From the NCBI GenBank assembly GCA_964636225.1, contig CAZWQM010000014.1, positions 1 to 40,761 on the forward strand: 40,761 nucleotides of DNA. The letters run 5' to 3'. Below are positions 7,140 through 15,894 of this stretch, one piece after another. Position 1 is the first letter of the stretch. The number at the start of each line of letters is the position of its first letter. The notes under the pieces are model-generated. The model was given only the letters and a program-made list of their open reading frames with translations. It was not told the DNA's origin and did no database searches. This DNA is from UBA1858 sp964636225 (GTDB taxonomy: Bacteria > Pseudomonadota > Gammaproteobacteria > UBA4575). Made by a program: the position numbers and the translations under genes.

Positions 7140-8206
7140 GCGGAGAAATTTGTAAGCTTGCAGACCATTTGCTGAATATACAGTATAAAAAAGGACCAAA
7201 TATTGGATTTGTGCCTCGAAGTGTAGGTATTATAAATCGACAAGCACCATATCCGGAAATAACCGGCTATGCTGTAACGTCTTTGATGCGTGCGTTTCAT
7301 ATAACAAAAGAGGAAAAATACAGGCGCGGTGCTACATTAGCTGCAAAGGCTCTAATCGATACACAATGGGACAGTGGTCTATTTCCATCGGTATGGGCGG
7401 ACGGGAAGGCGCACAAAGTCACACATGTATTCGATAATATCATTATCGCCCGTGGCCTATTAGATTATTCTAAAGGAGATGTTAATAATGAATATAGAAT
7501 CGCTTCTTTTAAGTGCCTAGACGCATTAAACCAATTCTATGTTACGAATGGTGGTAGCGCAAAACTAACACACGACGGGAATCGCGTCGCATCTGAGTTT
7601 CCAGATTACTTTTGGATAAATTTAAAAATGCTTATACCTTTAATTATCGGGTATGAGCTGAGTAGTGATACTAAATGGGTTAAATTTGCAGAGTGCGTTT
7701 TTAATCTTCATATGTCACGTTTTGAATCAAACGGAACTTTTATTGATCCGACACGCCCCGTTTTAAATAGAACTCACTATACCGCCTATGCACTTTACGG
7801 TTTGGCGGCGTATGAACTACTAATAAATAATGAAGAATTGTTAGGCAAAATTTCTATTGGAGTGGAAACGCTTATAGAGCATTCTCTAAATTCTGAATAT
7901 ATTCCTGTTAAGTATTTAATCAAAATCAATAGTAGGTACGATAGACTCCTAGATGTACCAGTTACAGCACAGATATTGGAACTGCTAAGTTACTTATCAC
8001 GGAGAAAACCTTGTGCAAAAGCAAGATACGATAGAATTCGCAATAGGTTGGAGGGGGCTTTGAAACGCCAGCTTTTTCATGGGCGCGCATGGGGTCTCAT
8101 GAACGGCGGACTCCCCTTCGTGAAAGGGCAATACAGATTGCCAAGAGCAATTCCTTGGGGGACTGAATTTTATATCAATTATCTTTATGATAAAGAATCG
8201 GAGTGA
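7136..8206 (+). CDS. Putative (alpha/alpha) toroid polysaccharide protein
   Basis: A 356-residue soluble protein that I do not recognise at family level. It is predicted almost entirely helical. Repeated helical hairpins carry aromatic/Gly turns: YPEITGYAVTSLMRAF near residues 38-53, DTQWDSGLFPSVW near 73-85, THVFDNIIIARGLLDY near 94-109, and RTHYTAYALYGLAAYELL in the second half. This resembles the six-hairpin toroid seen in N-acylglucosamine 2-epimerases, glucuronyl C5-epimerases and some polysaccharide-active enzymes. There is no signal peptide or membrane helix. It sits between an SDR (4-nt overlap) and a GT2 gene, so a role in sugar modification, such as uronate epimerisation, is possible but unproven. 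Confidence 0.5.
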   Translation: MSGEICKLADHLLNIQYKKGPNIGFVPRSVGIINRQAPYPEITGYAVTSLMRAFHITKEEKYRRGATLAAKALIDTQWDSGLFPSVWADGKAHKVTHVFDNIIIARGLLDYSKGDVNNEYRIASFKCLDALNQFYVTNGGSAKLTHDGNRVASEFPDYFWINLKMLIPLIIGYELSSDTKWVKFAECVFNLHMSRFESNGTFIDPTRPVLNRTHYTAYALYGLAAYELLINNEELLGKISIGVETLIEHSLNSEYIPVKYLIKINSRYDRLLDVPVTAQILELLSYLSRRKPCAKARYDRIRNRLEGALKRQLFHGRAWGLMNGGLPFVKGQYRLPRAIPWGTEFYINYLYDKESE

Positions 8207-8213
8207 TTTGAAA

Positions 8214-9065
8214 ATGCAGTATTCAATTGTGATCCCGGCTTATAACGAACAGGCAAGCCTGCCAAATTTTCTTAAGGAATTAGAAAGAGGCATAGATAAG
8301 CAGGATTGCGAGATCGTAGTTGTAGATGATGGATCGACTGATTCAACTGCAGAGTTGGCGGAGTTGCCTGGTGTAAAACTGATAAGGCATGCAATTAACA
8401 AGGGTTACGGAGCAGCATTAAAAACAGGTTTTTCACACGCGTCAGGGAAGTATGTTGTTATCTGTGATGCGGACGGTCAGCATAGAGTTGAGGATGTCTT
8501 AGCGGTGATGGCTGCAGAAGATGTCGACATGGTTGTTGGGCGTCGCGTCCAAGCTTCAGCGAAGCAATATAACAGAATAGCTGGAAAGACAGTGCTACGT
8601 ATATTTGCTAACTTTTTGAGTGGGCAAAAAATACCTGACTTTAATTCAGGATTAAGAAAAGTCGATAGAGAATTCATAAATAGATATACGAATTTATTGC
8701 CAGATACATTCTCTGCATCAACCACCATGACCCTATTGATGTTACAACTTAAAAGGAAAGTTTTGTGGGTCGATATATGTACGCAAAAAAGAATCGGCAA
8801 AAGTACTGTGCGGCAGGTGCGGCATGGTTTTGACACTATGTTGCTGATCACTCGCCTAACGATGTTATTTAACCCACTTAGGGTGTTTTTGCCGATTAGT
8901 CTGACTCTTTTGACGTTTGGCGCACTCTGGGGTGCTTTACATCTCACAGATGGCGGAGGTTTCTCTGTTCTATCTGCTACTGCATTGATAGTCGGACTAA
9001 TAATATTCTTGTTTGGATTAGTCGCAGATCAGATTTCACTAATGCGTATCGGTGGATTGAAATAA
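8214..9065 (+). CDS. GT2 glycosyltransferase, polyprenol-phosphate type
   Basis: About 283 residues. It opens MQYSIVIPAYNEQASLPNFL, the GT2 start. VVVDDGSTDST is near residue 43 and the metal-binding DADGQH near 87. The C-terminal third has RIGKSTVRQVRHGFD followed by two membrane helices (about residues 222-242 and 250-273). This is the DPM1/GtrB/ArnC layout, which loads a sugar onto undecaprenyl phosphate at the cytoplasmic face. I chose the ATG at 8214, with GGAG at 8200-8203, over the in-frame ATG at 8187, because family members start right at the first strand. The next gene begins 1 nt after its stop. Confidence 0.85.
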   Translation: MQYSIVIPAYNEQASLPNFLKELERGIDKQDCEIVVVDDGSTDSTAELAELPGVKLIRHAINKGYGAALKTGFSHASGKYVVICDADGQHRVEDVLAVMAAEDVDMVVGRRVQASAKQYNRIAGKTVLRIFANFLSGQKIPDFNSGLRKVDREFINRYTNLLPDTFSASTTMTLLMLQLKRKVLWVDICTQKRIGKSTVRQVRHGFDTMLLITRLTMLFNPLRVFLPISLTLLTFGALWGALHLTDGGGFSVLSATALIVGLIIFLFGLVADQISLMRIGGLK

Positions 9066-9066
9066 T

Positions 9067-10959
9067 ATGTGTGGCATAGCCGGCACGTTCGGATTTAACG
9101 GCAGGGATGTTGAAGAAGAAATTTCTCAGTCTTTAATAAATTCGATAAAGCACAGAGGTCCTGATCATGAGGGAGTTTTTCGGCGTCACGGGATTCTTTT
9201 TTGTCACACACGGCTTGCGATAATCACCGATAAGATAAATAACGACCAACCGATGTGTTCAAGAGACGAGCGCATTGTAGTTGCTTACAACGGTGAAATT
9301 TATAATTACCGAGAGGTGCGAAAAGAGCTTGAAGATATTGGGTGCCAATTTAGAACAAATGGCGATACGGAAGTAATTATTCATGCTTATATCAAATGGG
9401 GTGTTGATGCGGTAAAACGATTTAAAGGAATGTTCGCGATCGCCCTATATGATAGAGACATAAGAGGTTTATATTTAATTCGAGATAGGTTCGGCGAAAA
9501 ACCAATATTTTTTAGGCGACATGGTGACCAAATTTTCTTCGGTTCGGAGGTGAAAGCCGTTGTAATAAATGACGTAATCACACATATAGATGTTGATAAA
9601 ATTGGACTCCACCAGTACTTGCAAACGGGGTACAGCGAGACACCAAGGACCTTACTTCAAAATATCTCTGAAGTACCGCCAGCCACAATAATGTTCTTCA
9701 AAAGTGATGGGGGCGTCCAAAGTACAAAATATTGGGATATCGATATTGAAAAGAAAATAAAAGGTACCTACCGAGAATGTGCGGAGGAGTACTACAGGCT
9801 GTTACAGCAATCAATCAGGGGACAATTAATTTCCGACCAGCCATTGGGTGCGTTTCTTAGTGCAGGGATGGATTCGTCGTCCATCAACTATATTTTATCC
9901 AAAGAGTTGAATCAAACAGTGCCCTCGTTTACATTGAAGTTTGATAACGACAGGTACGATGAGAGCGCTCTTGTCAGAGAAATGGCGTCCTCCTTGGCAG
10001 GAGAAAACGTCGTCGAGAAAATGCCGGAAGTTACGCATTCTCTGGTGGAAGATGTTTTGTTTCATGCAGATAGTCCAATATGCGACGCTTCAATGTTACC
10101 AATGTACGTCATCTCAAAGGCCGCAGCGAAACGTGTCAAAGTGTGTCTCAGCGGCGACGGCGCCGATGAGAGTCTCGCGGGGTACAACACTTACCTTGCT
10201 CACAAATTCTCTCGAATTTACTCTTTAATTCCACAGCCATTACGAAAAAATGGTGTGGAAAAGTGTATTGCCTTACTAAAGAATGAAGATAAACCGTATC
10301 CGACACGCGATACAGCCGAACGGTTTATTCATTCAGCCAATACAGACATAAAATATCGACATGACACATGGAGGACCCTTTTCAAGGACGACGAAATATA
10401 CGAATTACTAGATTTTCGTGAGCCAACTGACCGATACACTGAGAGGCAGTTGATGGCGAGGAGAATTCACGATAAAAACGGGAGCATTCTATCGAGGCTT
10501 CTCTATTCTGATATAACGCGCTACATGCAAAGTGATATGCTTGTTAAGGTAGACCGTATGAGTATGGCCCACGGGCTGGAGGTGAGGTGTCCATTTCTCG
10601 ATCACGAATTAGTCCAATACGCGTTTTCGATGCCTGATGAGTATAAGCTTCGTGGTTTAAAGACAAAGGCTATCCTAAAACAAATCATGCGTGGAAAACT
10701 TCCAGATCAAATACTGAAACAGCCAAAACGTGGATTCGTAGCGCCAATATCGAATTGGCTTGAGGGTGGACTCAGAGAACCAGTTAATGATATCTTGCAG
10801 TCAGACATTGTCCTTTTTTCGAATTTGATAAATAAAAATGCTGTTCGAAAATATTTGAAACAATTTTATGAAAAACAAGATAAATCCGTAAATTATAAAA
10901 TATGGGCGTTATACTGCCTCGCAATTTGGTGTAATCAGGTAAGTGGCATGGGTCGTTAA
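9067..10959 (+). CDS. Asparagine synthase-like amidotransferase (long form)
   Basis: A 630-residue class II glutamine amidotransferase. Cys2 is the N-terminal nucleophile (MCGIAGTFG). HRGPDHEG (29-36), YNGEIYNY (74-81) and RDRFGEKP (139-146) build the glutaminase domain. The synthase domain carries the ATP-binding loop at 265-272, read as SAGMDSSS instead of the usual SGGxDS. LSGDGADESLAGY and VRCPFLDH follow. Length and layout match the amidotransferases of exosortase-associated EPS loci. In O-antigen loci such enzymes (WbpS) amidate uronic acids, and two uronate pathways are present here. It is followed 3 nt later by a deacetylase gene. The Gly-to-Ala change in the loop may still bind ATP. 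Substrate unproven. Confidence 0.85.
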   Translation: MCGIAGTFGFNGRDVEEEISQSLINSIKHRGPDHEGVFRRHGILFCHTRLAIITDKINNDQPMCSRDERIVVAYNGEIYNYREVRKELEDIGCQFRTNGDTEVIIHAYIKWGVDAVKRFKGMFAIALYDRDIRGLYLIRDRFGEKPIFFRRHGDQIFFGSEVKAVVINDVITHIDVDKIGLHQYLQTGYSETPRTLLQNISEVPPATIMFFKSDGGVQSTKYWDIDIEKKIKGTYRECAEEYYRLLQQSIRGQLISDQPLGAFLSAGMDSSSINYILSKELNQTVPSFTLKFDNDRYDESALVREMASSLAGENVVEKMPEVTHSLVEDVLFHADSPICDASMLPMYVISKAAAKRVKVCLSGDGADESLAGYNTYLAHKFSRIYSLIPQPLRKNGVEKCIALLKNEDKPYPTRDTAERFIHSANTDIKYRHDTWRTLFKDDEIYELLDFREPTDRYTERQLMARRIHDKNGSILSRLLYSDITRYMQSDMLVKVDRMSMAHGLEVRCPFLDHELVQYAFSMPDEYKLRGLKTKAILKQIMRGKLPDQILKQPKRGFVAPISNWLEGGLREPVNDILQSDIVLFSNLINKNAVRKYLKQFYEKQDKSVNYKIWALYCLAIWCNQVSGMGR

Positions 10960-10962
10960 TAA

Positions 10963-11802
10963 ATGCACATTTTTAGTATCGATTTTGAAGACTGGTACCA
11001 AGGCAATGCAGTTGTATCGCATGAGGAGAAGTTTAAGTATCCCCCTCGTTTGTTAGAATGTTATGAACATTTAAAATCTATATTAAATCAATCTCAAACG
11101 CGTGCGACTATTTTCGTACTTGGACATGTCGCCCGTGAAAATAAAAAAATAATAAAAGAACTGTATGATAATGGACACGAAATAGCATCACACGGATTCA
11201 GTCACAGGCTAATCTATAACCAGCGAAAAAATGAATTTAAGGCGGAGGCGTTGGAATCAAAGCATATCTTGGAAGATATTATAAGTGCACCTGTAATGGG
11301 TTATAGAGCATCAAATTGGTCAATTACAGACAAGTCATTATGGGCGTTAGACATCCTAAAAGAAATCGGATTTGAATATGATAGCAGCGTCTACGGAGTA
11401 AATAATTATTTATACGGTATTAAGGATGCACCTAGTAAACCATACTACCACTCGAATGGTCTCTATGAGATACCACCTTGTTACCTAAAATTGGGAGCTT
11501 TAAATATACCATATGCGGGAGGGTTTTATATAAGAGCGTTACCCAAATGGCTAATAAATTCAATTTACCAGATAAAAAAAGACGATTACAACATGACCTA
11601 CATTCACCCTTGGGAGCTCGATACTGACCCGCCAAAGGGCTTACCGCTGACACGATTGGAGAAGTTTATACATTATTACGGCATTAAGACATCAAGGACT
11701 AAATTGGATATGATACTTAATAAATATAAACACAAAAGCGTAATGATGAGTATCGACGATCTGAAAAAGCAATACTATAGCATAGTAAATCTTGGCGAAT
11801 AA
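10963..11802 (+). CDS. Polysaccharide deacetylase (NodB-like)
   Basis: A 279-residue NodB-homology protein. SIDFEDWYQ carries the metal/catalytic Asp pair (Asp7, Asp10). HGFSH (77-81) is the metal-binding H-x3-H motif, and GYRASNWSI around Arg115 is the third family motif. A YIHPWELD segment near residue 206 supplies the distal His. This matches the DUF3473-containing deacetylases associated with exosortase A loci, and shares its fold with ArnD. There is no signal peptide, so it probably removes an acetyl or formyl group from a lipid-linked or nucleotide-linked sugar in the cytoplasm. It is packed directly against the SMR transporter gene downstream, with a 0-nt gap. Confidence 0.83.
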   Translation: MHIFSIDFEDWYQGNAVVSHEEKFKYPPRLLECYEHLKSILNQSQTRATIFVLGHVARENKKIIKELYDNGHEIASHGFSHRLIYNQRKNEFKAEALESKHILEDIISAPVMGYRASNWSITDKSLWALDILKEIGFEYDSSVYGVNNYLYGIKDAPSKPYYHSNGLYEIPPCYLKLGALNIPYAGGFYIRALPKWLINSIYQIKKDDYNMTYIHPWELDTDPPKGLPLTRLEKFIHYYGIKTSRTKLDMILNKYKHKSVMMSIDDLKKQYYSIVNLGE

Positions 11803-12162
11803 ATGACGAATCTACTGTTGCTCACATCAGTATTGTGCGTTTCATCTTGCGCGCAGATACTACTGAAGATTGGCGCTGAAAAGCAGACTTTACATAACGC
11901 GGAGGGCAGCCTCTGGAGTTTACTGTACAGCTACCTTACGAATCCTTGGGTAATACTTGCTGTGCTTATGTACGGTATGACGACTGCATTGACTATTTAC
12001 ACTCTTGGGAGGGTAGAGCTAAGTTTATTTGCGCTGTTTCAAAGTCTATCATACGTAATAATCATTGGCTTTAGTTACTTCGTATTAGCGGAAGATGTGT
12101 CAAGTTTTCGAGCTGTAGGTATGATTTTGATAGTAATAGGTGTATATTTGAGTCAAAAATAA
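11803..12162 (+). CDS. SMR/EamA-type small transporter (ArnE/F-like)
   Basis: A 119-residue protein with four predicted membrane helices: about 3-18, 38-65 (which may run into the helix after TTALTIY), 70-92 and 98-116. It fits the small multidrug resistance fold. ArnE and ArnF, the undecaprenyl-phosphate-aminoarabinose flippase subunits, have this size and fold, and the terminal VGMILIVIGVYL helix is family-like. It sits between the deacetylase and the FemAB-like gene. The natural inference is that it flips an undecaprenyl-phosphate-linked sugar made by the GT2 at 8214. Only one SMR gene is present, so it would have to act as a homodimer. Confidence 0.72.
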   Translation: MTNLLLLTSVLCVSSCAQILLKIGAEKQTLHNAEGSLWSLLYSYLTNPWVILAVLMYGMTTALTIYTLGRVELSLFALFQSLSYVIIIGFSYFVLAEDVSSFRAVGMILIVIGVYLSQK

Positions 12163-13229
12163 TGAATATAGAAGGAAGTTGGATATCACATCTAAAGCCG
12201 AATGACAGACAGCGGTTAAGTAGTAAAAACCTAAATCTTGAGTATGTATCTATATTTCATACATTTGATTATGCAGAGATAGTTCTCGAAGTATATAATA
12301 TCGACGCGTTTATTACATGGATCGAGGAAAGAAAAACTGGGCAAATAATTGCTATGGGTTGTTTCTATCCCGTGGGCGTACGCGGTGTCTTAGGGCTCGG
12401 AAAGGAATTAGCGCCACATATATTTGGCGCAACATATCAGACTATACAATGTTCAAGAAAAGAGTACTACGGTACATATTTAAATGAGATTACAACGTAT
12501 ATAAAAAAAAATGTAAATAAATCATTAATCTTAATCGAAAAAATAGAGGGTATACAGGCCCCGTATGGAGGATCGGACAAGATTTATGGAATTTATATCG
12601 GCGAATTAAAAAGATCATATGATGAGTATTGGTCGACCCAAATTTCAAGTAAGACTCGAAATTTAGTAAGGAAAGCGAAAAAATTCCACCATCAAACATC
12701 GATAGAGAACGGTGATTGTTTAGAGGAATTTTATCATCTGTATTGTTTGCAGATGCAACGTCTAGGAGCGCCTTTACACAGTTTAGACTATTTTCAGTCG
12801 TTAAATGAGACATTTAAAAGTCAAATCTATTTTTCTAATGTTAGAATAAACGGGAAATTGGCGGCGAGTATGATCTTAACCCGATGCGGAAATATGTTAA
12901 GTAATCCGTGGTCGATCTATGATTGGGAATATAGAAATAGTCTCGTCAACTACGAAAACTATGCTCATGCTCTTGCGTTTGCACACGGACTGGGTGTAAA
13001 ACAGTTTGACTTTGGACGATCCTTATACAATTCAAGAAATAGTAAATTTAAGATTAGTTTCGGTGCGCGCGGGATTCCGCTTTACATGCTTCGTAGCGAG
13101 ACGCAAAAAATAGCTCAGCCCCCGGATGCGGAAAAAATGATCTACACAATTTGTATCGCGGTTTGGAGGGTACTCCCAATATTCATACTAAAGCGTATCT
13201 CCTTATTCTTCCTTCGAATTTTCGGATGA
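12162..13229 (+). CDS. FemAB-like GNAT-fold acyltransferase
   Basis: A 355-residue protein with two GNAT-like halves. KTRNLVRKAKKF near residues 164-175, the FYHLYCLQMQRLGAP segment and FDFGRS at 282-287 are signatures of the FemAB-related proteins of exosortase-A EPS loci. The hydrophobic C-terminus (LPIFILKRISLFFLRIFG) is also typical. FemAB enzymes use aminoacyl-tRNA to form amide bonds. The polysaccharide-associated relatives probably acylate an amino sugar, but their acyl donor is unknown. It overlaps the SMR gene by 1 nt (TAATG) and the aminotransferase gene by 4 nt. The 9-nt A run at 12503-12511 is within the coding region. Confidence 0.75.
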   Translation: MNIEGSWISHLKPNDRQRLSSKNLNLEYVSIFHTFDYAEIVLEVYNIDAFITWIEERKTGQIIAMGCFYPVGVRGVLGLGKELAPHIFGATYQTIQCSRKEYYGTYLNEITTYIKKNVNKSLILIEKIEGIQAPYGGSDKIYGIYIGELKRSYDEYWSTQISSKTRNLVRKAKKFHHQTSIENGDCLEEFYHLYCLQMQRLGAPLHSLDYFQSLNETFKSQIYFSNVRINGKLAASMILTRCGNMLSNPWSIYDWEYRNSLVNYENYAHALAFAHGLGVKQFDFGRSLYNSRNSKFKISFGARGIPLYMLRSETQKIAQPPDAEKMIYTICIAVWRVLPIFILKRISLFFLRIFG

Positions 13230-14338
13230 AATTTAGATACCCCCCGACAAAGGCAGCGGTGCTGCATTTAAAAAACATGTCTCGCAGAAACGAAGCGAAG
13301 GAGTCAGAGGGACTGTTTCAAAACGCGTTTTTTTTTGAATCTGGGAGGGCGGCTTTAAAATTCCTCTTAATTACATTAAGTAAGAGATCAGGAAAACGTG
13401 TCGTTCTCATTTCAGAGAATTGCTGTAAAAGTGTAGTTCAAGCAATAAAAGAAGCCGGTTTAGAAATACGCTTTATAAGGTGCTCCTGCCGCCCATTTTA
13501 CGTTACAAAAGAGCTAATCCAAAAAAACATCCAAATCGATATACTTGCATATATAAGTATTAATTCCTTTGGTCTTATTGATGAAACAGAAGGTATCAGA
13601 CAGGCGCTTCATTTATACAACATTGTTTGGATAGAAGACCTTACTTGGATAATTAAATATTCGAGTAATAGCTCTTCCCCTGTGCGTTGTGGTGACTTTT
13701 CTTTTGGTTCTTTCGGGCCCGGTAAGGTTATTACGTTAGGCGGCGGAGGGTTTTTAGTATCGAACGATAAACTTTATATCTCTGATATATCTAAAAATTA
13801 TAACAACCTTCCGCTTGGAAATCCACAATTGAAATGGTGGTTGATAAGGAAAACATATGGCGCAATAACCTCACGATATTTATATTCTTTCCTTTCCCAT
13901 GTGAGATCAGTGTTGGGTCAAACGAAGTGGTTGGATAAAAAAGATCAGACCATCGCCGTAAGAAAGCTTTCAAAAAACCTTAATGAAGGCATACGTTTAA
14001 ATATAAATGTTATCATTAAGACAACAATTAATGGCGCCGCACAAGATTACTACAATGAACATATCAATTTTGATTTATTTGACTCGGGTAGACACGAAAG
14101 GTCGCAATCACCAAAATACCCTATTATATGCAAATCATACCGCCAAAGAGAGGAATTAATTCGACGTATTGAAATTGTGGGCGTTCATGTTGGCAGAGGC
14201 TACGATGAAGTGTCAAACGGCATCTTTATAAAGGAAGATGATTGTCTCGAGAAACGAATTATGACTATTCCAGCGTACGGGGACCTTCCATTGAGCGTAG
14301 TGAAAAAAATTGTCGATGCTATAAATGAAATCAAGTAA
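13226..14338 (+). CDS. DegT/DnrJ/EryC1-type PLP aminotransferase
   Basis: A 370-residue fold-type I PLP enzyme. The cofactor-binding Asp138 lies in WIEDLT. The Schiff-base Lys167 is in SFGPGKVITLGGGG, equivalent to the SFHxxKxxTTGEGG motif of sugar aminotransferases, and it carries the usual glycine-rich follow-up. It probably aminates a keto sugar, by analogy to ArnB or LegC. N-terminal sequence conservation is weak. The frame is open upstream to a TTG at 13151, but the ATG at 13226 gives a 4-nt ATGA overlap with the previous gene and removes a non-family tail. A run of nine T (13328-13336) encodes Phe-Phe-Phe. Confidence 0.72.
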   Translation: MKFRYPPTKAAVLHLKNMSRRNEAKESEGLFQNAFFFESGRAALKFLLITLSKRSGKRVVLISENCCKSVVQAIKEAGLEIRFIRCSCRPFYVTKELIQKNIQIDILAYISINSFGLIDETEGIRQALHLYNIVWIEDLTWIIKYSSNSSSPVRCGDFSFGSFGPGKVITLGGGGFLVSNDKLYISDISKNYNNLPLGNPQLKWWLIRKTYGAITSRYLYSFLSHVRSVLGQTKWLDKKDQTIAVRKLSKNLNEGIRLNINVIIKTTINGAAQDYYNEHINFDLFDSGRHERSQSPKYPIICKSYRQREELIRRIEIVGVHVGRGYDEVSNGIFIKEDDCLEKRIMTIPAYGDLPLSVVKKIVDAINEIK

Positions 14339-15890
14339 ATTAGAAATAGGACTGGTTTCAATAGTTCTAATAACGTTCATTGTTAATATATTGTATTATT
14401 CGCATAATATTATTCCAGAAGGCGACATATACACATACGCCACACTCGCTAGAAGTATATCAGAGAACGGATTCCCGCTTCATCGATCAATCTTGCCTGC
14501 AGATATTATCGCATTGAAGGGTTTACCGGAAATTACTTTAAACCAAAACTTAGGATATCCATTACTCCTCGCTGCCGGATTCCGATTAATTGGCTCAAAC
14601 TTATTGGTGCTGCATTTTTGCAGTTTGATGCTAATAGTGGCTTCGTTGTACCATTTTAACAAACTATTTCTTGAAATAACTCATTATGACAAACAAGCGT
14701 CAGTCTATGCCACAACAGCACTGGCGTGTTCTCCGTTGTTCGTCTACTACGCATACTTAATACCGGCAGACATCTGTGTATTCCTGTGTTTTTGTATCCT
14801 ATGCAGGATTCTCATGCGAAACGAGATATCGTCAGGGGACTCTCTAGCGGGTGGTGCTATTCTCGCGATGGTATACCTCACGAAGTCGGCATCATTTTAT
14901 TTTACTTTCCCAGCGATATTAATTTATATGCTGTTCGTACGAAAAATAGGAATCAAGAAAATAGCATTATTCTTATTATGCGTTCTTGCTGCTCTCGTCG
15001 CGCAATACGCTATTGAAAAACAGAGTATATCATTGAATCAAACAATTAAAAGTGATTTAATGGATCTGGTATTTAATCGTACAGAAATTTCGTCCGAATG
15101 GTACAAAGGGCTGAGGTCATTGGAACTCCCGAGCGCATGGTTTCAGCCGTTAACGTATCTCAATGACAATTGGCCGAATTATTTTTTTCAATACTGGAAG
15201 ACGCTAATATTATTGATTCTTAAAACATTTGGACCGTCCTTCTTGGCGTTCATACCCGCATTTGCAGTCGCTTCAACGTTCCATCCCTTTTTCTTATCTC
15301 TAAATCAAGGACGTCATATAGTGTTGATGTACCTTATTTACTTCTCGACGTTGATGGGGTTTGCGATAAGCTGGCCTTTATCACGTTATCTAATGCCGGC
15401 AGCTCCGCTTATTTTTGTATCCGGAGCATGGCTGCTCCAGCGAGGTATGGCTTACTATAAGCTCCCAAATATGAAAGGGTATTTAATCGCTATACTGCTC
15501 TTTGGAATATCAATGATACAGATCGAAAGAGTTACGCAGTCTACGCAAGCCATAAAACAAGACGATATTGGTGTTTTTCATGTATCTAGTAAGCAGCATA
15601 AATTTGAGTTAGTAACATCAAATGAGTCTGTTTTATTAGGTTGGCATGGGAATTTAAACGTTGTGTTGCTACCCAATTCTGTCAGAGATTTATTTATCCT
15701 CGGTGAGCATATAGACATAGATGGTATTGTGCTGACAAGAAAGATTATCAGTACTGTAACAAGTTCCCTCGGCGCCGATGAATGGCGGGTCATATTCCAA
15801 CAGCGCCCGTCGGTTATTGGGGATTTATATTGCCTGGAGGAGCGAGCGCACTCCATGGAAATTGTGATTTATTATAAATGTGTAGGTTAG
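14325..15890 (+). CDS. GT-C (GT39/ArnT-like) membrane glycosyltransferase
   Basis: A 521-residue protein with roughly ten or eleven membrane helices and a soluble C-terminal tail of about 125 residues. After the first helix, the first periplasmic loop has PEGDIYTYATLARSISENG, with acidic residues at 32 and 34 where GT-C enzymes keep their catalytic Asp/Glu. The layout is that of ArnT and the GT39/GT83 families, which move a sugar from a polyprenyl phosphate donor to an acceptor in the periplasm. It overlaps the aminotransferase gene by 14 nt. It is a good candidate to use the sugar delivered by the GT2 (8214) and the SMR transporter (11803). Confidence 0.7.
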   Translation: MKSSKLEIGLVSIVLITFIVNILYYSHNIIPEGDIYTYATLARSISENGFPLHRSILPADIIALKGLPEITLNQNLGYPLLLAAGFRLIGSNLLVLHFCSLMLIVASLYHFNKLFLEITHYDKQASVYATTALACSPLFVYYAYLIPADICVFLCFCILCRILMRNEISSGDSLAGGAILAMVYLTKSASFYFTFPAILIYMLFVRKIGIKKIALFLLCVLAALVAQYAIEKQSISLNQTIKSDLMDLVFNRTEISSEWYKGLRSLELPSAWFQPLTYLNDNWPNYFFQYWKTLILLILKTFGPSFLAFIPAFAVASTFHPFFLSLNQGRHIVLMYLIYFSTLMGFAISWPLSRYLMPAAPLIFVSGAWLLQRGMAYYKLPNMKGYLIAILLFGISMIQIERVTQSTQAIKQDDIGVFHVSSKQHKFELVTSNESVLLGWHGNLNVVLLPNSVRDLFILGEHIDIDGIVLTRKIISTVTSSLGADEWRVIFQQRPSVIGDLYCLEERAHSMEIVIYYKCVG

Positions 15891-15894
15891 GGAA

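Noticed and set aside
8477..8947. Long open frame on the - strand (156 codons) under the GT2 gene
   Set aside because: It is a shadow of a well-supported GT2 gene and has no family-like motif; the same applies to frames at 4552-4941 and 31829-32263 on the - strand.
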